14,203 nt of DNA from Saprospiraceae bacterium (lineage in GTDB: Bacteria > Bacteroidota > Bacteroidia > Chitinophagales > Saprospiraceae). The stretch lies in contig JALVCY010000193.1 in the NCBI GenBank assembly GCA_027009605.1, positions 1 to 14,203 on the forward strand. Direction: 5' to 3'. This document shows, in pieces, positions 1 through 7,635 of the stretch. Numbering within the stretch: the stretch's first letter is position 1; every line of letters begins with the position of its first letter. The position numbers were made by a program, and so were the translations under genes. Below the pieces are notes generated by a model that did no database searches, was not told where the DNA came from, and saw only the letters and a program-made list of their open reading frames with translations.

Positions 1-849
1 GAAGACGGTGGAACAAAAACAGTTGACATTGCCGGTGCCAGTACAGATGACCAGCAAATCAGCTTAGACGCTGCAACGAATGTCTTAACGTTAGAAGACG
101 GTGGTACAGTAGATTTAACTGCTTACTTAGATAATACCGATGATCAAAATATCACAGCCTTTAGTTTAGACGCTGCGACCAACGTATTGACTATTACCTT
201 AGAAGATGGCAATACGCAAACAGTTGACTTGAGTGCGTTGAATAACTCAGGAACAGATGATCAGCAAATTAGCCTAGACGCTGCAACCAATATCTTAACT
301 TTGGAAGACGGTGGTACAGTGGATTTAACTCCATATTTGGACAATACCGACGACCAAAAGATAACCGATTTCACCTTGTCAGGCACTACTTTGACCTTGA
401 CTTTGGAAGATGGTGGTACGAAGACAGTTGATATTGCCGGAGCCAGTACAGACGACCAGCAAATCAGCTTGGACGCTGCGACCAATATCTTAACTTTGGA
501 AGACGGTGGCACAGTGGACTTGACTCCATATTTGGATAATACGGACGATCAAAAGATAACCGACTTCACCTTGTCAGGAACAACTTTGACCTTGACTTTG
601 GAAGATGGTGGCACAAAGACCGTTGATATTGCGGGAGCCAGCACAGATGATCAGCAAATCAGCCTAGATGCTGCGACCAATATCTTGACTTTGGAAGACG
701 GTGGTACGGTAGATTTGACTCCATACTTAGATAATACGGATAATCAAACAGTTACAGACTTTAGTCTAGATGCAGCAACGAATGTATTGACCATTACACT
801 GGAAGATGGAAATACGAAAACAGTAGATCTAAGCGGCCTGTCACATACA
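1..849 (+). repeat. Tandem 195-bp (65-residue) repeats inside gene 1
   Basis: Cassettes begin at 40 (70 residues, variant), 250, 445 and 640, with the end of another cassette at 1-39. Each 65-residue unit consists of two related halves of about 32 residues, both starting TDDQ and both containing LEDGGT followed by VDL or VDI. Units 250-444 and 445-639 encode 64 of 65 identical residues but differ at about 21 nucleotide positions, nearly all synonymous. The 640 unit degenerates at its end into the linker shared with gene 3. The array probably continues to the left of the window. Confidence 0.95.
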
Positions 850-2094
850 GGAACAGAAGGGTCTGTATTCTTTGCAGGGGCTGATACCAAGCCAACCGAA
901 GATAATGCAAATTTATTTTGGGATAATGTGAATAAGCGTTTGGGGATTGGTACCAATACCCCGGATAGATTGACACAAGGGCTTTCTGCCGGCAATGCAT
1001 CTCTGGAGTTTGAAACAACAGATAGTGGAAAATATGCATCATTAGAAGCACGATCTGATATTGGTAATATTGCTATCCTTTCACATGGCTCTACTAGAGT
1101 AGGGCCTGCAAGATGGGGACTGTCAACTGTTGGAGGGTATTATGAAGTCTTAGGACATAAATTTTCTGCTGCAAATGATGCACTGGGTATGATTGTCGGT
1201 GCAAATAGTGCCATTCCATTACATTTTGGTACGGATGATAAGTTGAGAATGACGGTTGCAGCTAATGGTAATGTCGGTATTGGTACAACAAATCCACAAC
1301 GACTATTTCATATTTCGCAAGATCATCCCGGGGGCTTGACAGCTGTCGCAATTGAGAATACTAATACTACCAATGGTAATCAATCAATCATCTCTTTTAG
1401 AGATAAGACGACTGGTGCAGGGGCAACTGATTTTGTAGAGACTGCAGCGATTTCTGCCAGATATATAGAGCATGATCATGCTACTAGAACGACAGATTTA
1501 GAGTTGTGGGCTATGGAAAATGGAACTTGGAATGAAGCAGTTTTGAAAGGGAATGGTAATTTTGGTATTGGAACTAATAATCCCGATGAAAAATTGCATG
1601 TGGCCGGTAATATGAGACTTGATGGTGCTTTTGAAGATAAGGATGGGGACAAGGGTTTTGGGGGTCAAGTCTTAACTTCAACATCTGTGAGTACTGATTG
1701 GAGGGATGTCTCTTCTTTGGTAAAAGTGGTGAGTACGGATGCAGGCAATGATATCACAGCCGGTTCGGACGGTGGCGCTTTTTACGCAAGTCCTATGAAA
1801 GCCATGGGTAAAGTTGCTGCCGATGGAACGGCGATTAAAATCAAAGGCGCAACAGTTACCAGAATCAATAAAGGGGATTATCAAATTACCTTTAATACGG
1901 CAATGCCAGATGCTGATTATATCATTCAATTAACCCAGCCGGATAGGAGTGGAACAGGTAATGATGATCCGGGTATTACTTATTATGATCAGACTACTAC
2001 CGGTTTTAAAGTTAATATTGGGGATAATGATAACGGGCATGGAGATCGCATCGATTATGATTCAGAGTTTATGTTTACAATTTTTAATTTTTAA
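1..2094 (+). CDS. Modular fibre-like repeat protein (gene 1), 5' end outside the window
   Basis: Frame 1 is open from the first base to TAA at 2092-2094, so the visible 697 residues are the C-terminal part of a larger protein; the internal TTG at 187 is not a believable start. Roughly the first 280 residues are tandem TDDQ/LEDGGT cassettes. A 'GTEGSVFFAG...NLFWDN' linker follows, then three GIGT modules (bases about 940, 1273 and 1558), the last running into 'KLHVAGNMRLDGAFEDKDGD'. A terminal beta-rich domain (about 1798-2091) resembles the extreme C terminus of gene 3. Such GIGT modules are common in Bacteroidota surface proteins and resemble phage tail-fibre stalks. No S74 chaperone and no T9SS sorting domain is visible. 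Gene 2 starts 12 bp downstream. Role inferred: secreted or surface fibre; the partner is unknown. Confidence 0.85.
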   Translation, partial: EDGGTKTVDIAGASTDDQQISLDAATNVLTLEDGGTVDLTAYLDNTDDQNITAFSLDAATNVLTITLEDGNTQTVDLSALNNSGTDDQQISLDAATNILTLEDGGTVDLTPYLDNTDDQKITDFTLSGTTLTLTLEDGGTKTVDIAGASTDDQQISLDAATNILTLEDGGTVDLTPYLDNTDDQKITDFTLSGTTLTLTLEDGGTKTVDIAGASTDDQQISLDAATNILTLEDGGTVDLTPYLDNTDNQTVTDFSLDAATNVLTITLEDGNTKTVDLSGLSHTGTEGSVFFAGADTKPTEDNANLFWDNVNKRLGIGTNTPDRLTQGLSAGNASLEFETTDSGKYASLEARSDIGNIAILSHGSTRVGPARWGLSTVGGYYEVLGHKFSAANDALGMIVGANSAIPLHFGTDDKLRMTVAANGNVGIGTTNPQRLFHISQDHPGGLTAVAIENTNTTNGNQSIISFRDKTTGAGATDFVETAAISARYIEHDHATRTTDLELWAMENGTWNEAVLKGNGNFGIGTNNPDEKLHVAGNMRLDGAFEDKDGDKGFGGQVLTSTSVSTDWRDVSSLVKVVSTDAGNDITAGSDGGAFYASPMKAMGKVAADGTAIKIKGATVTRINKGDYQITFNTAMPDADYIIQLTQPDRSGTGNDDPGITYYDQTTTGFKVNIGDNDNGHGDRIDYDSEFMFTIFNF

Positions 2095-2099
2095 AATTA

Positions 2100-2105
2100 C
2101 CCCCC
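2100..2105 (+). repeat. C6 tract directly before the gene 2 start codon
   Basis: Six consecutive C residues end one base before the ATG at 2107, inside the 12-bp spacer between genes 1 and 2. There is no Shine-Dalgarno-like sequence. The tract is short, so any effect of length variation on translation of gene 2 is speculative. Confidence 0.6.
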
Positions 2106-2106
2106 A

Positions 2107-4689
2107 ATGAGATTACTATTTGTACTTGGACTTATGACGCTTTTGGGCTCGTTGAAGGCTCAATTTGATTCGGACTATCTGTTGGTATTGAATAAAGCGA
2201 CGACTGCCGAAATGAATGGAGCGACAGGTGTAGAGAAAGGCGCATTAGTCTATAATACCGATGACAATAAGGTCTATCAGTATGATGGAAGTGCTTGGGT
2301 CTTGTCAGCAGCGGATGGCGATGTGGATTCAAGTAATGAATTACAAGCACTAAGCTATGATCCTAATACGCATATTGTTACCTTGACCAATGGCGGAACT
2401 ATTGACCTTAGCGGTTTAGCTCCGGATGAAGATTGGACCGTTGCCGGAAATAATCAATATTCTGCCGTTACCGGAAATGTGGGCGTAGGCAATACATCAC
2501 CTAGTGTTAAACTGGATGTGACCGGTGATATTCATGCGACACAAACCATGAATATAGGCCCCGGGGCATCTGGCTCAAGGTTGTCTATTAAGGATAATGC
2601 TTTTGCCGGTAGTATGTTAGATATTCAAACCGATGATCAGGGCCCTTGGGCTTTCAGAATACTTAATAATACTTACAGTGCGGATTTGGCGAAAGCCTTT
2701 AGAATGTATCAATCCAATAATGGGCAATTGAGTATGTCCGTTGGTGGGTTGCCCCATAGTTTTTTCACAATGTCAGAGTCTGTGGGAAATAATCATGGTG
2801 GTTTTGGATTTGGGAATAGTCCAAACAATGCAAACTTCTTATTAGTAGATCGGGGAGTCAAGGATTTTGGTGATATGTCCTATGTGAATTTGTCGAATCG
2901 AATTACTAGAACCGGAGCTTTAACGGGGACTTATGCGACTGTAGGTACTGAGAATTTGGTGAAAGGTCAGACCACCGGTGGTGCGGCTGATTATTATGCC
3001 ACTCGCAATTATGCACGAATAGAAAAAGCAGCCTATAATTTTAGGAATGCCTTTGGAAATTATAACTATGTCTATAATTTTTCTACTGCTGCTAATCCAA
3101 ATAACGGTATTTATGGTACTTATTCCTTGGCTTACGGGCGAAGTGATGGCGGAACAAAATCTATCTTTGGCTCCTATACAAGAGCATCCAAGACGGAAGG
3201 TGCCGGTGCAGTCACTACCATTTATGGTAACAATATTGTGGCTACCAAAAGTGCGGATGGCATCGGTGAAGTTGATAATATTTATGGTTCTAACATCTCT
3301 GTCTATGGGGCAAGCAAAAATGAATTTGGTCAAAGTATTAGTGTCAGTGCATACAAGGCTAATCCAGATAATATTTTTGGTACGACCATGAGACTATACG
3401 GTAGAACCGGTTATGCCGCAAAGGTAATGTATGGATTGAATATCAATTCTAATAAATATGAAACAGAGCCCACTACGGCCATTTATAATGTGAATGTGGT
3501 ATCCACAGGTCACACTGATTTACCGAATAATTATGGGGCAAGATTTTATATGCGGGACGGAGTAAATAATTACGGGCTCTATGTAGATGTTAATGACGGT
3601 TCAAACAGCAATTATGCTCTTTATGCAAATAATGGAAAATCTTTTTTTAGAGATGCAGTGGGCATCGGTGTCGGAAATCCTTCCGATGCATTACATATAG
3701 CCGGGGATATGCGTTTAAATGGTAGCTTTAAAGATAAAAATGGACAGCCCGGTACGGCCGGGCAAGTATTGTCTTCTACCGCAACTGGAACCGATTGGGT
3801 GGATTTGTCTAGTTTGAACCTTGATGATAACGATTGGACTCTTGCGGGAAATGATATGTATTCTGCCAATTCAGGGAATGTTGGTGTCGGAACTAATAGT
3901 CCGAATCAAAAATTGGATGTGAATGGCGCCGCTGTAATAGGAAGCAATAATGTAGATAATGTGTTGCAGGGTCAGGGCTATTTTCAAAATAATAGTAATT
4001 TAAAAGATGCCGGCTTTGTGGCGACTCCTTGGGTCTATGCAAGAGCTATTGAAGGAGATCAGCGAGGAAGTGCTTCCACCTTGATAACACTAGGTGGGCA
4101 AAATGGAATCACCAATAATGATGAAATTGGTTTTTTAACGAATGGGACCAAAAGAGCGATTATTAAACCTGACGGGAAAGTAGGGATTAATACGGATACG
4201 CCCGGTAGTGAATTAGATGTGGACGGTGTCGTGATTGAAGGAAAGAAAACATCCATGTTTGGTAATAGTTCAGGCTATGGAAGTTGTGCCGTCTCACACG
4301 GTATTGCTTCTTTCTTTACCAATACTACGGATAATAATTATATCCATATCAAATTACCCTATAAGGTGGATACGGATGCTAAAATGTATCGGATTCATGT
4401 GACCGGATATCGTTATCGCTCAGGAAAGGTGATTGATTTGACGTGGGTCGGATATTGTTATTATCCTTCTAATGCTTTAATCGAAACCGCTACTGTCAAT
4501 GCCGGGAGTCCGGAGTTTACTATGACTCAATATGTGGGTAGTGATAATCATATCTACTTACGGTTTAGAGGAACTACGGGTAGCAATTATTATGAATCCT
4601 TCCGTGTGGACTCGATGCATGTTGGTAATGGTACTGTTTTAAAAGAAGGAGATGTCGAGATTATTAGTTCATCTTCTGCAAATTTGTAA
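2107..4689 (+). CDS. Modular fibre-like secreted protein (gene 2), no S74 domain
   Basis: The protein has 860 residues with a signal peptide at about 1-19 (hydrophobic core, then SLKAQ). Residues about 25-67 form the N-terminal 'KGALVYNTDDNKVYQYDG' module also found in gene 3. GIGT-type modules start near residues 123, 518, 591 and 690. The 518 module leads into the 'MRLNGSFKDKNG...GTAGQVLSSTATGTDW' linker shared with genes 1 and 3. Residues about 260-515 are rich in Tyr, Gly and Asn with recurring IYGxxI-like strands, which suggests a repetitive beta fold; the segment ends 'NYALYANNGKSFF', typical of the lead-in to a GIGT module. The last 140 residues or so form a separate beta-rich domain that I do not recognise. 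Neither an S74 chaperone nor a T9SS sorting domain is present. It lies 12 bp after gene 1 and 5 bp before gene 3, so co-transcription is likely. Function inferred: stalk and binding-tip fibre. Confidence 0.88.
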   Translation: MRLLFVLGLMTLLGSLKAQFDSDYLLVLNKATTAEMNGATGVEKGALVYNTDDNKVYQYDGSAWVLSAADGDVDSSNELQALSYDPNTHIVTLTNGGTIDLSGLAPDEDWTVAGNNQYSAVTGNVGVGNTSPSVKLDVTGDIHATQTMNIGPGASGSRLSIKDNAFAGSMLDIQTDDQGPWAFRILNNTYSADLAKAFRMYQSNNGQLSMSVGGLPHSFFTMSESVGNNHGGFGFGNSPNNANFLLVDRGVKDFGDMSYVNLSNRITRTGALTGTYATVGTENLVKGQTTGGAADYYATRNYARIEKAAYNFRNAFGNYNYVYNFSTAANPNNGIYGTYSLAYGRSDGGTKSIFGSYTRASKTEGAGAVTTIYGNNIVATKSADGIGEVDNIYGSNISVYGASKNEFGQSISVSAYKANPDNIFGTTMRLYGRTGYAAKVMYGLNINSNKYETEPTTAIYNVNVVSTGHTDLPNNYGARFYMRDGVNNYGLYVDVNDGSNSNYALYANNGKSFFRDAVGIGVGNPSDALHIAGDMRLNGSFKDKNGQPGTAGQVLSSTATGTDWVDLSSLNLDDNDWTLAGNDMYSANSGNVGVGTNSPNQKLDVNGAAVIGSNNVDNVLQGQGYFQNNSNLKDAGFVATPWVYARAIEGDQRGSASTLITLGGQNGITNNDEIGFLTNGTKRAIIKPDGKVGINTDTPGSELDVDGVVIEGKKTSMFGNSSGYGSCAVSHGIASFFTNTTDNNYIHIKLPYKVDTDAKMYRIHVTGYRYRSGKVIDLTWVGYCYYPSNALIETATVNAGSPEFTMTQYVGSDNHIYLRFRGTTGSNYYESFRVDSMHVGNGTVLKEGDVEIISSSSANL

Positions 4690-4694
4690 TACTT

Positions 4695-7592
4695 ATGAAA
4701 AATAATAAAATAACTTTTGTTCTTTTCTTTGTTTTTGTGAACATTCATCTGTTTGCACAAATAGATCCTGCATCTCTTTTGGAATTAAATAAGGGGACAG
4801 CATCAGAGATGAATGCTACTACACCTGCAAAAGGAGCCTTGTTGTATAACACCGATGATGATAAGGTGTATCGCTTTGATGGGACAAATTGGTCGGCAGT
4901 TGGAGAAGTCGATTTAACGCCATACTTGGATAATACGGATGACCAAAAGATTACTGACTTTAGTTTGTCCGGAACTACTTTGACCTTGACCTTGGAAGAC
5001 GGAGGGACGAAGACAGTTGAAATGAATAGTTTGTCACATACGGGGACGGAAGGATCTGTCTTTTTTGCTGGGAATGACACAAAACCAACTGAAGATAATG
5101 CTAATTTATTTTGGGATAATGCCAATAAGCGTCTTGGCATTGGCACATCTTCTCCCAGTGCCGCTTTGGAAATCACTCCTGCTAATATTAGCTCGATTCA
5201 AGAAGGGGTGAGATTGGTTGATTTAGGGGGTGGGTCTAGTGAAGGCCTGTGGATACAGTTTGGCCAAAATTCAATACGTGACTATGCAAGAATGGGTGGG
5301 ATATCAGAAAATAATGCTAGTGGAGGACTGTATTTTTCTACAAAAGACGATGCAGATGCTGCTCCAATTGAAAGAATGCGGATAGTAGCAAATGGTAATT
5401 TAGGTATCGGAACAAATAGTCCGGACGAAAAATTACATGTAGCTGGAAATATGAGATTAGATGGAGCCTTTGAAGATAAGGATGGAGACCCCGGTACTGC
5501 AGGGCAAATTTTAGCGTCAACGGCAACAGGGACAGACTGGATTAATTTTGCACAATCAAATTCATCAAATGTTTCAGCTGGAAATTGGTATAGAATAGCA
5601 AAAAATACTGGTGGAAAAAGAGCTAATGCCGATTTTACTCTTAGAGATCCGATTAGTGGAGGAGGACATTCCACATTGAATTTTAAGGTGGGAGTGTCCT
5701 ATAATGATGCGACCAATATGGCTTTTACACTCTTGAGCCATAGTTACTACTATACCCCTACTTTTACGAAAGTTAGAGTTTTAGAAAATTCCACTTACGA
5801 TGAGCAATATTTGGAAGTTTACTGTGAAAGAACAGGACCTGTTGAATATTCAATTTATGATAATCAGCAATCAAGTGGTTGGGAGCCTGTTGATTGGACT
5901 GCCGGCGCTATTCCAGCAGGTTATACAGCCCGCGAGTTTGATGTTAAAGGGTTATTTAATGTAGGGAATTCAACAGACCAATTTACCATTGCTAGGGATG
6001 GTAATGTTGGATTAGGAATTACGAATCCATCTTCTAAGCTCCATGTGATGGGCGATATCCAATTAGGCGGGTCTGATACGAGATTGATACGGTTTAGAAA
6101 TGCGGCGAATAATGATCATGCTTCTATCGGAGAGCTAAATGGTGGTCTCGTGCTTAGCGGGCATTCAGCGGCCAATGTTGCCGGTCATGAACATCTTTTT
6201 ATTAATAACCAAGGCAATGTAGGCATTGGAACGATTGCCCCTTCCGGGAAATTACATGTGAGTAGTGGGACAGATGGAGATGCTAAACTAATTATTGAAG
6301 CAGATACGGATGATGACAATGAAGATGATAATCCTATTTTAATCTTTAAGCAGGATGGTGGTATCGAAGAATCCGCTATTGAGCAAACCCATAATGAGTT
6401 GCATATCCGCAATAGTATTTCTTCCGGTGGTGGATTGGTATTTGATGTGGGGGCAGTCAATGGCTATGAAAATGCCGCAGAAGCCATGCGGATTATCCCT
6501 GATGGAAAAATAGGAATGGGGACGGCTTCTCCTGCGGAAAAGCTTGATGTTCAAGGGAATATAGCCCATTCTGGAGGTTTGTACTCTCGTGGCCCTAGCT
6601 ATACATTTGAATGGATGAGGTTTGCGGATCATCAGTGGGGAAATTCCTTGGTCTTGGGTGCCGGTGGAAATACTATTTTGGGGGGGGGAGAGTTTGCTTG
6701 GACTGCTCAGCCTAATTTTGGGACTAGTGATGAAACCTTGGTGCTGGGTTCGGATTCTAATATTTCATTTTTTACCAATACCCAAAATGGATGGGATGAC
6801 CGAAAGAATGTGATGTTTTTAACAAATAGTGCAAGAGTGGGTATCAATACAAGTTCTCCTTCGACAGACCTAGATGTCAATGGGCAGATGAGAATAAGAA
6901 ACATCCCGGCAGGTTCAGGTTCGCAATGGTTGGTTAAAGATGGAAGTGGGAATATTAGGGTTCAAGCATCTGATTTTAGACTAAAGAAAAATATTACTTC
7001 TATCGAAAATTCTTTGGATAAAGTAATGCATTTAGATGGCAAATACTTTGATTGGAAAGTGGATGGTCGTCATGATATCGGATTCATTGCCCAAGATGTA
7101 GAGAAGATTCTTCCTGAGTTGGTCTCAGAGACAGATGATGGCTACAAAGCCTTGAATTACCCACAAATAACAGCCGTTTTAGTCAATGCAGTAAAGGAAC
7201 TAAAACAAGAAAATGATATTTTGCGCAAGCAAGTAAATAGTCATTATTCCGTTTCCGGAAAAATTGGACAAAATGGAGAATTGCTTTTTGGAAGTGAAGC
7301 TATTGAAGTCAAGAAAATAGACAAAGGACACTTTTATATTAAATTTAAAAGCCCTGAGTTATTAGAGGCTTACACCGTAAACTTATCCACAGATCAAAAG
7401 ATACTGGGTAATGGAGATCCTATTTATATTAATTTAATGAACCAAACCAAGTTTGGCTTTGAAGTTGCTATTAAGACGGTAGATGCGCATCGTGTCGTTT
7501 CTGATTATGATACCGAATGGACTTTTAATGTAGTAGGAAAAATAGGAGATTTAAGTTTGGCGCAAGCCGGAAAGACAGCTCTTGGGAAGTAA
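4695..7592 (+). CDS. Fibre-like protein with C-terminal Peptidase_S74 chaperone domain (gene 3)
   Basis: The protein has 965 residues with a signal peptide at about 1-22 (ending HLFAQ). It contains the YNTDD/FDG module (about 28-70), one TDDQ/LEDGGT cassette (72-118), and six GIGT-type modules near residues 147, 235, 437, 508, 605 and 716. A distinct beta-rich domain lies at about 296-433, beginning GNWYRIAKNTGG. Residues 759-847 are a Peptidase_S74 intramolecular chaperone. The motif S759-D-F-R-L-K764 has the Ser/Lys spacing of the self-cleaving endosialidase family, followed by GFIAQDVEKILPELV and a helical AVKELKQENDILRKQV. In known relatives this domain trimerises the fibre and then cuts itself off just before the serine. 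Unusually, another domain (848-965) follows. The frame contains a G9 tract. This is the only one of the three fibre genes in view with a chaperone. Confidence 0.92.
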   Translation: MKNNKITFVLFFVFVNIHLFAQIDPASLLELNKGTASEMNATTPAKGALLYNTDDDKVYRFDGTNWSAVGEVDLTPYLDNTDDQKITDFSLSGTTLTLTLEDGGTKTVEMNSLSHTGTEGSVFFAGNDTKPTEDNANLFWDNANKRLGIGTSSPSAALEITPANISSIQEGVRLVDLGGGSSEGLWIQFGQNSIRDYARMGGISENNASGGLYFSTKDDADAAPIERMRIVANGNLGIGTNSPDEKLHVAGNMRLDGAFEDKDGDPGTAGQILASTATGTDWINFAQSNSSNVSAGNWYRIAKNTGGKRANADFTLRDPISGGGHSTLNFKVGVSYNDATNMAFTLLSHSYYYTPTFTKVRVLENSTYDEQYLEVYCERTGPVEYSIYDNQQSSGWEPVDWTAGAIPAGYTAREFDVKGLFNVGNSTDQFTIARDGNVGLGITNPSSKLHVMGDIQLGGSDTRLIRFRNAANNDHASIGELNGGLVLSGHSAANVAGHEHLFINNQGNVGIGTIAPSGKLHVSSGTDGDAKLIIEADTDDDNEDDNPILIFKQDGGIEESAIEQTHNELHIRNSISSGGGLVFDVGAVNGYENAAEAMRIIPDGKIGMGTASPAEKLDVQGNIAHSGGLYSRGPSYTFEWMRFADHQWGNSLVLGAGGNTILGGGEFAWTAQPNFGTSDETLVLGSDSNISFFTNTQNGWDDRKNVMFLTNSARVGINTSSPSTDLDVNGQMRIRNIPAGSGSQWLVKDGSGNIRVQASDFRLKKNITSIENSLDKVMHLDGKYFDWKVDGRHDIGFIAQDVEKILPELVSETDDGYKALNYPQITAVLVNAVKELKQENDILRKQVNSHYSVSGKIGQNGELLFGSEAIEVKKIDKGHFYIKFKSPELLEAYTVNLSTDQKILGNGDPIYINLMNQTKFGFEVAIKTVDAHRVVSDYDTEWTFNVVGKIGDLSLAQAGKTALGK
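4908..5147 (+). repeat. Dispersed copy of the gene 1 cassette and linker within gene 3
   Basis: This stretch encodes VDLTPYLDNTDDQKITDF, then LEDGGTKTVE, then the SHTGTEGSVFFAG...NLFWDN linker and KRLGIGT. It matches gene 1 at 709-954 almost residue for residue in the linker, while many third codon positions differ. The two genes therefore share an old duplicated segment under protein-level constraint. Confidence 0.85.
6680..6688 (+). repeat. G9 homopolymer inside gene 3, candidate phase-variation tract
   Basis: Nine consecutive G residues encode the end of a Leu codon and three Gly codons (ILGGGEF). Gain of one G leads to a stop about eight codons later (near 6713). Loss of one G leads to a stop at 6811-6813. 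Either change removes the S74 domain. The tract stands out in an AT-leaning gene whose Gly codons are usually mixed. Confidence 0.75.
6969..7235 (+). other. Peptidase_S74 domain (residues 759-847) of gene 3, predicted autocleavage site
   Basis: The codons for the proposed catalytic Ser759 (6969-6971) and Lys764 (6984-6986) lie in the S-D-x-R-L-K motif of the family. Downstream are the conserved-looking GFIAQDV segment and a C-terminal helix. Cleavage before Ser759 is inferred from characterised phage fibres and is not shown by the sequence. Confidence 0.85.
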
Positions 7593-7635
7593 CTATTTTG
7601 CCGAAAGGCAGGGACATATTGAGAAAAAACAGGTC

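Noticed and set aside
261..512. Antisense open frames within gene 1 (and similar ones in genes 2-4)
   Set aside because: They mirror the repetitive composition of the + strand genes and lack plausible starts, signal peptides or recognisable domains.
1..849. CRISPR-like or non-coding satellite array
   Set aside because: The repeats are long, in frame, contiguous without spacers, and conserved at protein rather than DNA level, so they are coding cassettes.
1..7592. Prophage tail-fibre region
   Set aside because: The proteins resemble tail fibres, but genes 2 and 3 have signal peptides, gene 4 is a T9SS cargo, and no capsid, terminase, tape-measure, lysis or integrase gene is present.
7582..7635. 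Upstream ATG (7582) as the start of gene 4
   Set aside because: It would place 18 polar residues before a good signal peptide and overlap gene 3; the ATG at 7636 fits a secreted protein better.
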